DNA of 32,474 nt from JARRQB01 sp965368585 (GTDB lineage: Bacteria; Pseudomonadota; Gammaproteobacteria; Chromatiales; Chromatiaceae). This document shows, piece after piece, positions 25,645-32,474 of this stretch; the first letter of the stretch is position 1; every line of letters begins with the position of its first letter. The stretch lies in contig CBDUNM010000042.1 of NCBI GenBank assembly GCA_965368585.1, positions 1 through 32,474 on the forward strand, in the 5' to 3' direction. Both the position numbers and the translations under genes were made by a program. The notes beneath the pieces were generated by a model. The model did no database searches. It worked only from the letters and a program-made list of their open reading frames with translations, and was not told the DNA's origin.

Positions 25645-26880
25645 TCAGCACTCTTCCCACTCGCCGTCGGCGTCGAAGCGCGGTTGCTGCGCTTGGCCCG
25701 CGGACATGGACAACCACCCGGCCGGCTGCGCGGCCTCGTCCATCGAGGTCACAGCCTGATTGATCTGATCGATACCGGCCGACGGTTCGGCGCTGGCGGC
25801 GGTTATCTCGGCGATGATGTCGGCCACCCGCTTGACCCCGCCGATTACCTCCTCGAGTGTGTCTCCCGATTCGTTGACCAGCCTGGAACCGCTTTGCACC
25901 TTTTGACTGGAGTCGATGATCAACTCCTCGATCGCCTTTGCGGCCTGGGTGGAACGCGACACCAGGTTGCGCACCTCGTTGGCCACCACGGCGAAGCCGC
26001 GCCCTTGGTCGCCGGCCCGTGCCGCTTCTACCGAAGCGTTCAACGCCAACAGATTGGTCTGGAAGGCGATCTCGTCGATGACGCCCAGTATTTCGGCGAT
26101 TCGGTGCGACGAGGTGTCGATCTCCGCTGTCGCCTCGACGGCGCGACCGACAACCGCCCCGCCCTGCTGCGCCAACTGACGCGCCGCGGTGGGGATCTGG
26201 TTGGCCTGTTGCGCATTGTCCGCGTTGTTGCGCACGGTAGAAGTCAGCTGCTGCATACTGGCCGCGGCTGCCTCCAGGCTCGCGGCGTTTTGCTCGGCGC
26301 GCTGGCACAAATTGGCATTGCCGGATGAGATCCCGCCCGCCGCGTTGGCAATGACGTCGGACGATCCGCACAACTCGAGGTTGATTTCTTCCAGCCTGGC
26401 GATCGTGCTGTTGATACTTTGTTCGACCTGGCCGTAGGTGCCCTGGTAGGCGCGTGAGACGGGGCGGGTCAAATCACCGTGCGCAACGCTGTCCATGACG
26501 TCGGCAATATCGTTGAATGCGGATTCGACCACGCCGATCAAACGGTCAATGCCGTAGCCAAGTTCACGAAAGAAGCCCTGCTTGTCATCGACGCCGTCTA
26601 TGTCTTTTTCGACCGCTACTTCAGCGGAACGCTGGTGAAAACCATCGATGCTCGCGCCCCTCGGTTTGCCGGTATCGAAGTCCGGCAACTCGTTGCGCAT
26701 ATCGGCTTCGGCGTTGTCGAACCGCTCCTGCAAGGTATTGTCCAGGTGAACAATATTGCGCTCCGTGTCGGCCATCAGCACGCAACTCGAAACGTTATCG
26801 AGCGCGTTCCTGATGCGGGTGTGCTCAGCGGCCCGCACACGTTCCTGAACAAGACGCTGACAGTCGCGTTCCTTTAACAA
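25645..26880 (-). CDS. Soluble methyl-accepting chemotaxis protein, eroded PAS and shortened tail
   Basis: A chemoreceptor-like protein of 411 residues without membrane helices. The N-terminus matches the PAS-type receptors (NALDNVSSCVLMADTERNIV, then RNELPDFDTGKPRGASIDGF), but about residue 84 the PAS core is missing and the chain jumps to SAEVAVEKDIDG, normally found after the PAS domain. HAMP-like (about 105-160) and signalling regions follow, and the hairpin tip (EIAFQTNLLALNASVEAARA, then GDQGRGFAVVANEVR) is intact and should dock CheA/CheW. The sequence stops resembling receptors after SMDEAAQ and ends with an unrelated 25-residue tail. A TTG at 26880 is chosen because GGAGGAG stands seven bases upstream; ATG 26898 lies before that site. 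It may be a reduced receptor or an early pseudogene. Confidence 0.78.
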   Translation of the reverse strand: MLKERDCQRLVQERVRAAEHTRIRNALDNVSSCVLMADTERNIVHLDNTLQERFDNAEADMRNELPDFDTGKPRGASIDGFHQRSAEVAVEKDIDGVDDKQGFFRELGYGIDRLIGVVESAFNDIADVMDSVAHGDLTRPVSRAYQGTYGQVEQSINSTIARLEEINLELCGSSDVIANAAGGISSGNANLCQRAEQNAASLEAAAASMQQLTSTVRNNADNAQQANQIPTAARQLAQQGGAVVGRAVEATAEIDTSSHRIAEILGVIDEIAFQTNLLALNASVEAARAGDQGRGFAVVANEVRNLVSRSTQAAKAIEELIIDSSQKVQSGSRLVNESGDTLEEVIGGVKRVADIIAEITAASAEPSAGIDQINQAVTSMDEAAQPAGWLSMSAGQAQQPRFDADGEWEEC

Positions 26881-27600
26881 CGGCTCTCCTCCAACCATTC
26901 GATTCGCCGGGCGCCGCGTCCGGGTACGGATAACCGGGGCAACGCACTCCAGCCGCGCCCGCCGTGGCGCGCAGTTCGTGCGCGCAGGCTCGTTGCGGCG
27001 ATGTCGCAGATTCTTATTCCGGAACTAGCGGCCGCTTTGCGGGAAACTGAACCACCCTCTGAAAATAAACGGAAAGACGAGGCGGCTCGCGGTCTGGGTG
27101 GCTGCGTACGCGCCAGGCGACGTGGGAGGCTGTGCGGGTCCGATGGTTCGTTACGAAGAAGTCAGACGCCCGCGGTCTGCGGCTTGCCCGCGGCGACTTC
27201 GGGTAAGGGCAACGACAACAACGCGGCCGCCAGCACGATTCCCGCCGACCATCGACGACAGCCCTCAAGGTTGTGCTCCTGGCAGGCCCAGCCGGACAGC
27301 ACGGTACCCGCCAGACGGCCCATGCGGCCGAAGCCGTCGATACCCACGCGAACTGTCGTTTTCGCCACTCCCGCGTTTCGGTCGAAGACGGATGGAGAGC
27401 GCGCAGCGCGGCGTGCCGGCATCGCCGCCATCACGGCGATCTCATTGATGAAAGGCTCGATAACGTTCACGCCCCGAGCCGTCTTCCCGATGACCGTGCT
27501 CACCCAGGTCGGGAGCGTGAGTTCACCCCCGCAACGCTCGTCGTATTCGAGTCGTTGCGCAACTGTGGCGCAGCTCGCGACGGCGCGACTGACCCGCCGC
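26881..27600. other. Gene-poor stretch around the arsenic-cassette remnant
   Basis: Apart from the GAPDH-ArsJ chimera (27162-27368), no intact gene is seen. The plus-strand open frame crossing this stretch is a shadow without motifs. The only other noted element is the GGAGGAG ribosome binding site of the chemoreceptor (26887-26893, minus strand). The fragment between 27369 and 27600 may be scar DNA of the same deletion. Confidence 0.35.
27162..27368 (-). pseudogene. arsJ: GAPDH N-terminus joined to ArsJ C-terminus, arsenic-cassette remnant
   Basis: A 69-codon frame whose start, VAKTTVRVGIDGFGRMGRL, matches the NAD-binding start of glyceraldehyde-3-phosphate dehydrogenase. The remainder, GRLAGTVLSGW then GIVLAAALLSLPLPEVAAG, looks like the last helices of an ArsJ-type MFS transporter. 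In known arsenic cassettes a dedicated GAPDH makes 1-arseno-3-phosphoglycerate and ArsJ, encoded next, exports it. Here one event seems to have removed most of GAPDH and ArsJ between two Gly-Arg-Leu stretches. The product cannot function. A GTG (27366-27368) is the only plausible start; the frame is open back to 27638 but upstream residues are not protein-like. ArsJ assignment is from memory of family C-termini and is less certain than the GAPDH match. Confidence 0.55.
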
Positions 27601-28425
27601 TCAGTCCTCGTGGGTGTAATTGCGGACGATGTAACCACCGGACTTCTCGTCGTGTTCGAGCTCCAGCAGTTTGCGCGTCTGGGCCTCCTCCAGCAGCTTG
27701 GCGAAGCTGCGAAATCCGTGGTAACTCTCGTTGAAGCCGGGTTTGCGGCGTTTCAGGGCCTGCTTGACCATCGAGCCCCACACCTTTTCCTGCTCGCCGC
27801 GTTCCTCGAACAGGTCCTCGACCGTTTCCAGCACCAGATCGAGCGCTTGCTGCTTCTTGTCCTCGTCGGTCGGGATGTGATCCTGACTGGCCTTGGCCGA
27901 AGTCTTCTTGGCACTGCGCTTGCGCTTGGCGCGGCGCTGCTGCTCGTCTTCGCGCGCCAGATCGTCGTAAAAAATGAACTCATCGCAGTTGGCTATCAGC
28001 AGGTCGGAAGTGGACTGCTTGACGCCCACGCCGATCACGACCTTGTTGTTTTCGCGAAGTTTGCTCACCAGCGGCGAAAAATCCGAGTCGCCGGAGATGA
28101 TCACGAAGGTATCGACGTGCGATTTGGTGTAGCAGAGATCGAGCGCGTCCACGACCAGACGGATGTCCGCCGAGTTCTTGCCCGACTGGCGCACGTGCGG
28201 AATTTCGATCAGTTCGAAGGCCGCTTCGTGCATCGCCGATTTGAAGTCCTTGTACCGCTCCCAGTCGCAGTACGCCTTCTTCACCGCGATGCTGCCCTTG
28301 AGCAGCAAGCGCTCGAGGACCTTGCCGATATCGAACGCCGAAAACTTGGCATCGCGCACGCCTAGGGCGACATTCTCGAAATCGCAGAACAGGGCCATAC
28401 TCTGGGTCTTGGGGGTCGCGCTCAT
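27601..28425 (-). CDS. NYN (LabA/PIN-like) domain protein with C-terminal OST-HTH/LOTUS domain
   Basis: A 274-residue cytosolic protein. The N-terminal NYN/PIN-like nuclease fold (about 8-155) keeps the acidic residues that bind metal: CDFENV (Asp15), SADIRLVVDAL (Asp87, Asp93) and SGDSDFSPLV (Asp113, Asp115). A basic linker follows (AKRKRSAKKTSAK, 166-178), then a winged-helix OST-HTH/LOTUS-like domain (about 193-270; KVWGSMVKQALKRRKPGFNE, GFRSFAKLLEEA). Related proteins are putative RNases or RNA-binding factors; no substrate is known from sequence. The ATG at 28425 has CCGAGGA upstream; a longer frame from 28704 adds 93 residues of translated intergenic DNA. It is divergent from the PstS-like gene and has no obvious operon partner. 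Confidence 0.88.
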   Translation of the reverse strand: MSATPKTQSMALFCDFENVALGVRDAKFSAFDIGKVLERLLLKGSIAVKKAYCDWERYKDFKSAMHEAAFELIEIPHVRQSGKNSADIRLVVDALDLCYTKSHVDTFVIISGDSDFSPLVSKLRENNKVVIGVGVKQSTSDLLIANCDEFIFYDDLAREDEQQRRAKRKRSAKKTSAKASQDHIPTDEDKKQQALDLVLETVEDLFEERGEQEKVWGSMVKQALKRRKPGFNESYHGFRSFAKLLEEAQTRKLLELEHDEKSGGYIVRNYTHED

Positions 28426-28818
28426 GGAATCCTCGGGTGGCTGGCGAATACCGGCACGCGCGGCGCTTTGCGCTGCCGCTGGCGCACCGGCGGGCCTTAT
28501 CTTAAAGGCTTCGCCCGTGTCTGAACACACAAAGTAAGACAACCGCTTCATTTCGCACGATAAATCAACCACGCCGCGTGCCGCCTGCCGGGCTCGGGCG
28601 GATAATCGATAATTCCTGCACCTCGACCCTTCAGGAGGATGAGGACGGCGCCAGCGAAGCCCATCGGCTTTGTCCGGTGACGTATCCGCAACGCATCCCG
28701 CCACGCGCGGTTCCTTCCCGTTCCGCTTTAAAGCTCCTCGAGAATCCCAGGCGCCGGCCGCAAATTACAGTGTTCTCGGCCGAATACATTATTTTCAAGG
28801 TTCCTGGAGGGATAAGCG
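28426..28818. other. Divergent intergenic region between NYN and PstS-like genes
   Basis: Should contain promoters for both directions, but none stands out. An AT-rich patch before the PstS-like gene (about 28783-28800) is the most likely melting region. I see no Pho-box-like repeat, so phosphate control of the binding-protein gene is not supported. No gene seen. Confidence 0.3.
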
Positions 28819-29703
28819 TTGAACGTAAATCATTGCAGCAGGCTATACTTGGCTTTCGCGGTCTTTCTGATCGCTTCCATCGGCACCGCGGACGAGTTGT
28901 CGTGGACGGGCTGCGGCATCACCAAGAAGGCCTTCATGACGGAACTGGCGGCCGCTTACGAGGCAAAGGCCGGCACCAAGCTCAAGCTTACCGGCGGCGG
29001 CGCCACCAAGGGCATACGCTCGGCGTCCGCCGGCAACTCGGACCTGGGCGGCACTTGCCGCCACTGGCTGAAGGATGTGGATGGCGACCTCCATCCCCAG
29101 GAGCGGGATGCCGAATTGGTACAGGTCGCATGGGATGCGCTGGTGGTGATCGTTCATCCGGACAATCCGGTCACCGATATCTCGCTGAAGAATCTCAAGC
29201 GGGTTTACGACGGCGAACTGACCAACTGGAGCGAACTTGGCGGTGACGACCGGCCGATCGGACTGATTACCCGCGAAGGCACGACCAGCGGTGTCGGCCA
29301 CATGTTCCGGCAAATCGTTTTTTCGGACCCCGACTACACCTTCAAGGCCCGTGCGCTCAAGGTGAAGAGCACCAAGCCACTCGAAAAGAAGGTGGAGAAA
29401 GTCAAGACGGCGCTCGCCGTCGACGGCATCAGCTCAGCGCAGAAACGCCGGGTCAAGTTCCTGTCCCTCGACGGCGTCACGCCCAGCAAGGAGAACATCG
29501 CCTCCGGAAAGTACCCGCTCTACCGACCCCTGTACCTGGCGTACAACAAAAACCAAGTCTCCGCACAAACGCAGAAATTCATCGCGTTTGCGCTGAGCGC
29601 GGAGGGCCAGGCGATCATTTCCAGACAGGGCACGGTGAACCTCGCGGAAGGCGACGCACTGAAGCCGGTTGCTGGCTCAGTCATTTCCGCGGCGCGTCCC
29701 TAG
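28819..29703 (+). CDS. PstS-like periplasmic phosphate-binding-family protein
   Basis: A 294-residue exported protein of the PstS-like (PBP_like) family. Signal peptide about 1-24; ligand-site landmarks are GGGATKGIRSA (59-69), NSDLGGTCR (73-81), REGTTSGVG (152-160), the VYDGELTNWSELGG stretch (129-142) and the C-terminal NIASGKYPLYRPLYL (226-240). Two cysteines (32 and 80) could form a disulfide. The start is a TTG with GGAGG eight bases upstream (28806-28810); no ATG is available before the signal peptide. There are no pstCAB or phoU genes nearby. Instead a transmembrane chemoreceptor follows 75 bases downstream, so this protein may act as its ligand carrier rather than as transporter subunit. 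The ligand is probably phosphate or a similar oxyanion. Confidence 0.87.
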   Translation: MNVNHCSRLYLAFAVFLIASIGTADELSWTGCGITKKAFMTELAAAYEAKAGTKLKLTGGGATKGIRSASAGNSDLGGTCRHWLKDVDGDLHPQERDAELVQVAWDALVVIVHPDNPVTDISLKNLKRVYDGELTNWSELGGDDRPIGLITREGTTSGVGHMFRQIVFSDPDYTFKARALKVKSTKPLEKKVEKVKTALAVDGISSAQKRRVKFLSLDGVTPSKENIASGKYPLYRPLYLAYNKNQVSAQTQKFIAFALSAEGQAIISRQGTVNLAEGDALKPVAGSVISAARP

Positions 29704-29778
29704 CATCATCGTCGTGTACGGCGGCGGCTGCCATCGTCAACGGCGGCCGCCGCGCTTGGTACCTCGAGGTAGGTCTTC

Positions 29779-31665
29779 ATGAGAATGACAATCGGAAACA
29801 AGATTCTTCTGGCCGTTGGCGCCTTGATTTTCACGATTCTGGGTCTTCAAACACTGGTCTCCATTACTCTGGTCAGCGACGAGCTGGAACAGGGCGTAAC
29901 CGCCAGCATAGAGGCTCAGGCCGCGTCGGCGGCCGATACACTCAATGACCTGGTGCAGAGCACCGCAGCGGACATGACGATCATCGGCGCGCACAAGGCC
30001 ATCGAAAACTACTTGACCTTTCGCGTCTTCGGTGACGATGAAGGTATGACCGACAACGTATCCGAGCTGGAACTGTTTCTGGCCCGTGTCTACAGGGCAA
30101 AGCCCCAATATACGCGCATGGTGTTCGTCGACCGCGATGGTGTTGCCTTGGATGTTGCACAGGGTGTACGAACCGAGGAACACGACAGCTTCGACTATAC
30201 GACCGCCTTTGCCCGCATTGAAAAGGCGCTGCAAAACGGGCAACCGGGCGTCTTCCACTCGACGCTGCAGAATACCGGCACGTTAACCATGAACTCGGTC
30301 GCCGGCATCGTCATAGAGGACAAGGTCGAGGGGTTGATCCACCTGCGCCAGCCTGTCGCGAACCGCCTGATATCGCTGTTTTCGTCGATCGGCAAGAATG
30401 GGTTTTCCGTCGTCGTCAGCCAGAACCACGACGCTATCGTCGCCAGGTCGGACGATATTTCCGACGCCGAGGCCGCCGCACTGATCAGCGACACGTCGTT
30501 GGGCTGGGTAGCCGTGGGCAAACAGGTTCCTGCGCTGAACTGGAACCTGACCGTGGGGACGGAAGAGTCAAAAGCCTTAGCGGTGGTGACCGACATGAAG
30601 CTGACTTCGTTGGTCATTTTCGTCGTTGCGCTTGGCGTTGCAGCCTTAGTTCTGCTCGTTGTCGTGCGCACCATCACCCGACCGCTCAAGAGAATCATCG
30701 AAGCACTGGAGGGTATCGCCGCAGACGAAGGCGATCTTACGCAGCGCCTCGAAGGCAACGGCGCCGCAGAAGTGGCGCTGTTGGCGCACGGATTCAATCA
30801 GTTTGTTGAAAAGGTCAGGCGACTGGTCGTCCAGGTGGCGGCATCGATGGACCAGTTCTCGGCAGCCATGCACAACACCACCGCCATCGCAGAGCAAACC
30901 AGTCGCGACAACCTGCAGCAGCAGACGGAGACCGACCAGGTGGCAACGGCGGTCAACGAGATCTCCGTCGCTATCCAGGATGTGGCGAAAAACGCCGCTT
31001 ACGCCGCGGAAACGGCAAATCAGGCAGATACCGAAGCCCGCAGCAGCAAGACGGTGGTCGAGCAATCGCTGGCGGCCGTCGAAGCGCTGGCAGCCAAGGT
31101 CAATTCGGCGGTTGGAACGGTCCATGAACTATCCGTGGACAGTGAAGACGTGGGCAAAGTCCTCGAGGTCATCCAGAGCATTGCCGAGCAGACCAACCTG
31201 CTCGCTTTGAACGCGGCCATCGAAGCCGCGCGGGCCGGTGAACAGGGCCGCGGTTTCGCCGTAGTGGCGGACGAGGTCCGCACCCTGGCCAGCCGGACCC
31301 AGGCGTCCACCGGCGAGATTCGCGACATCATAGAACGTCTGCAGTCCGGCGCCAGGAACGCCGCAACCGCGATGCAGGAAGGTAAAGAGGCCGCGGACCG
31401 GAATGTCGAACAGGCGATCGTCGCGGAAACGGCGCTGGACAACATCGCCGAGGCGGTCGCCAGAATCAAGGATCTGAGTATCCAGATCGCCACTGCGACC
31501 GAAGAGCAGACCGCCGTCACCGAAGAGATCAATCGCAGCGTCGTCAATATCAACGAACTCGGCAAGCAAACGGCGGCGGGCGCTCAGGACACGGCTGCAT
31601 CGAGCGAGGAACTCACACAGATTGCGGATCGGATACAACAACTGCTCGGCAATTTCAAAGTGTAA
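29779..31665 (+). CDS. Transmembrane methyl-accepting chemotaxis protein with Cache-type sensor
   Basis: A 628-residue chemoreceptor: transmembrane helix 1 (about 8-32), periplasmic Cache-like domain (about 34-272; RMVFVDRDGVALDVAQGVR and a second half with GFSVVVSQNHDAIVARSDD), transmembrane helix 2 (about 274-296), HAMP (about 295-350, RTITRPLKRI) and signalling domain. The hairpin tip at about 468-503 (IAEQTNLLALNAAIEAARA) is complete. No C-terminal CheR-docking pentapeptide; the chain ends LLGNFKV. It begins 75 bases after the PstS-like gene and is probably cotranscribed with it. The ATG is preceded by GAGGTAGG; a second ATG two codons downstream is also possible. The ligand is unknown. 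A perfect 10-base inverse copy of the TGGTGCAACA repeat starts right after its stop. Confidence 0.92.
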   Translation: MRMTIGNKILLAVGALIFTILGLQTLVSITLVSDELEQGVTASIEAQAASAADTLNDLVQSTAADMTIIGAHKAIENYLTFRVFGDDEGMTDNVSELELFLARVYRAKPQYTRMVFVDRDGVALDVAQGVRTEEHDSFDYTTAFARIEKALQNGQPGVFHSTLQNTGTLTMNSVAGIVIEDKVEGLIHLRQPVANRLISLFSSIGKNGFSVVVSQNHDAIVARSDDISDAEAAALISDTSLGWVAVGKQVPALNWNLTVGTEESKALAVVTDMKLTSLVIFVVALGVAALVLLVVVRTITRPLKRIIEALEGIAADEGDLTQRLEGNGAAEVALLAHGFNQFVEKVRRLVVQVAASMDQFSAAMHNTTAIAEQTSRDNLQQQTETDQVATAVNEISVAIQDVAKNAAYAAETANQADTEARSSKTVVEQSLAAVEALAAKVNSAVGTVHELSVDSEDVGKVLEVIQSIAEQTNLLALNAAIEAARAGEQGRGFAVVADEVRTLASRTQASTGEIRDIIERLQSGARNAATAMQEGKEAADRNVEQAIVAETALDNIAEAVARIKDLSIQIATATEEQTAVTEEINRSVVNINELGKQTAAGAQDTAASSEELTQIADRIQQLLGNFKV

Positions 31666-31792
31666 ATGTTGCACCAGTATCCGGGATGATCGCGCCGGCC
31701 AGGTGCGTTTGGACGCCGCCCTGGCGGGAAAACCATAGCCTTAGGTACAAAAGGCAAGTCCCGGCGCGCCTGGACCGGCGAGGGCCCGGATA

Positions 31793-31887
31793 GATCGGGG
31801 ACGGGGGACAAACTGCACCTTCGAGAATGCGCCCCGCACAGGACTTGCGCCGCATGCCTGCCGATTCATTCGCGCCCGTCCCCGATC
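31793..31887. repeat. 13-bp perfect inverted repeat pair
   Basis: GATCGGGGACGGG (31793-31805) and its exact reverse complement CCCGTCCCCGATC (31875-31887) are separated by 69 bases in the gap after the chemoreceptor. A 13-bp perfect pair is unlikely to be accidental. It could be the ends of a small non-autonomous element or a long stem-loop; no transposase is present. Confidence 0.55.
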
Positions 31888-31890
31888 GGC

Positions 31891-31906
31891 TGGTGCAACA
31901 TGCAGG
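31891..31906 (+). repeat. Direct repeat copy 1, TGGTGCAACATGCAGG
   Basis: A 16-bp sequence found again at 32313-32328, so it brackets the truncated gene remnant. A 10-bp inverse copy (TGTTGCACCA) is at 31667-31676. Copy 1 continues as TTAGGC. Confidence 0.75.
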
Positions 31907-31933
31907 TTAGGCAGGCTAAAACTCCCGCGACAA

Positions 31934-32293
31934 TTGCGCGGCGAACCGGTTGCAACGATGCAACAAGACGTTTTCGTCGGTCCGCGCGGCACCCCTTTGT
32001 ACCGACCGCGCAGATATTACAGCGATAAGCTGACATTGCCCGGCGATGTCCATCGACAGGGGTTTGCGCCGGGCGCAGCGGAAGACATGGCCGAAGTCGC
32101 CGCGACCCATCGAGCCGGCGAAACCGCACCGGCGGCGCAGTGCTCGGCCGGCTGCCTGGTTACCCGTGAGTTTCTGCCGATCGACTCCGACGTCGAAGAG
32201 TTCAAGCACTACGCGCCCGGTATCGGCAATATCCTGGTGGTGGACGTCGCCACCGGCGACCGCGAGGAGTTGGTGGAAGTTATCTTTCCGTGA
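31934..32293 (+). pseudogene. 5'-truncated remnant of a domain of unknown function
   Basis: A 119-codon frame. From about residue 35 it follows a pattern I remember from secreted or lipoprotein-like proteins of unknown function, where a segment like GDxYRQEYxPGEAEDMAEV is followed by KEWTPLEPGVVEHKYYAPGVG and a final ELVEI. Here these read PGDVHRQGFAPGAAEDMAEV, then TREFLPIDSDVEEFKHYAPG and EELVEVIFP. The typical protein is over 200 residues with a signal peptide; here the first half is absent and residues 1-34 do not resemble it. No ribosome binding site is evident before the ATG at 31934. The piece is bracketed by 16-bp direct repeats, so it may have been cut by rearrangement. A short functional gene cannot be excluded. 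Confidence 0.55.
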
Positions 32294-32302
32294 ACCCTGC
32301 AG

Positions 32303-32328
32303 CTAACCTGCATGGTGCAACATGCAGG
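32303..32328. repeat. Direct repeat copy 2 within a hairpin
   Basis: CCTGCATG (32307-32314), loop GTGCAA, CATGCAGG (32321-32328) is a perfect 8-bp stem; its 3' part is copy 2 of TGGTGCAACATGCAGG (32313-32328). CTAACCTGCA (32303-32312) is the exact inverse of TGCAGGTTAG at 31901-31910. The remnant is thus enclosed by both direct and inverted matches. Confidence 0.7.
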
Positions 32329-32369
32329 CTTACGCACATGTCTGCTGTAGGCGCCGGATACGGTCTCAA

Positions 32370-32474
32370 TCAAGACTCACTCGGCGGGCGGTCCGGGCGC
32401 CCGGTCGCGGTCCCCGCCGCCGGCTCACGCACCGGGTCGGCGGCGTGCTTGCCCTGCTCGTCGAACATGGCCTC
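32370..32474 (-). CDS. C-terminal tail of a gene running off the right edge (partial)
   Basis: The minus frame entering at 32474 encodes 34 residues (EAMFDEQGKHAADPVREPAA then a Gly/Arg/Pro-rich end, PPSES) and stops with TGA at 32370-32372. The sequence looks like a disordered, Ala/Pro-rich C-terminus. The family cannot be named. It is convergent to the remnant at 31934. Confidence 0.45.
   Translation of the reverse strand, partial: EAMFDEQGKHAADPVREPAAGTATGRPDRPPSES

Larger units (their letters stand above)
31666..31933. other. Repeat-bearing gap after the chemoreceptor
   Basis: Contains the inverse repeat copy TGTTGCACCA (31667-31676) and a 9-base near-palindrome CCGGCCAGG / CCTGGCGGG (31695-31728; 8 of 9 pair) that may end the chemoreceptor transcript, though without a T-run. 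The 13-bp inverted pair (31793-31887) and direct repeat copy 1 (31891-31906) are also here. No gene seen. Confidence 0.4.

Noticed and set aside
27001..28365. 454-codon plus-strand frame.
   Set aside because: It runs antisense to the NYN gene and the GAPDH-ArsJ remnant and shows no family motif.
31901..32336. Integron cassette: GTTAGGC after repeat copy 1 resembles an attC core site.
   Set aside because: The partner site after copy 2 reads CTTACGC, no matching 5' core (RYYYAAC) pairs with it at attC distance, and no integrase is present.

Overview
The window is about 32 kb of GC-rich chromosomal DNA, most likely from a gammaproteobacterium. The evidence is the ~180 kDa NAD-glutamate dehydrogenase, the MscK-type channel, the CHASE2/GGDEF/EAL protein paired with a FecR/LysM protein, the chemoreceptors, and the remnant of a proteobacterial arsenic cassette. 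No ribosomal, replication or phage gene is present to fix the genus. I see no tRNA, rRNA, CRISPR array or intact insertion sequence.

Layout. 1-492: tail of an upstream gene, a hairpin and a leader region. 493-2977 (+): tight operon of CBS-pair protein, ArsB/NhaD-type permease and second CBS-pair protein. 3065-5475 (-): class I polyphosphate kinase 2 and a PLP aminotransferase. 5640-10454 (+): large NAD-dependent glutamate dehydrogenase, divergent from the aminotransferase; both handle amino-acid nitrogen. 10474-18949 (-): MscK-like mechanosensitive channel, NDH-2-like flavoprotein, IMP dehydrogenase/GMP reductase homologue and an AT-richer CapA-like phosphoesterase. 19210-24873 (-): envelope and signalling block, with a CHASE2-GGDEF-EAL protein whose start abuts the stop of a LysM-FecR protein, preceded by a lipoprotein built of eight exact 23-residue repeats plus a peptidoglycan-binding domain. 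25645-28425 (-): an eroded soluble chemoreceptor, a probable GAPDH-ArsJ deletion chimera and a NYN/LOTUS-type putative RNase. 28819-31665 (+): PstS-like binding protein followed by a transmembrane chemoreceptor. 31666-32474: repeats around the 5'-truncated remnant of a domain of unknown function, and the tail of a minus-strand gene leaving the window.

How the parts may work together. The CBS proteins may gate the permease in response to adenine nucleotides. The LysM-FecR protein probably senses the cell wall and signals through CHASE2 to an EAL phosphodiesterase, since the GGDEF half has lost its active site. The PstS-like protein may deliver ligand to the neighbouring chemoreceptor. The right-hand third shows erosion: the arsenic cassette reduced to a chimera, the chemoreceptor with internal deletions, and the truncated domain remnant among repeats. 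The least familiar items are the 8 x 23 repeat lipoprotein, the CBS-permease-CBS sandwich, the GAPDH-ArsJ chimera and the repeat-flanked remnant near 32 kb. All functions are read from sequence patterns and remembered family features; no database search was run.
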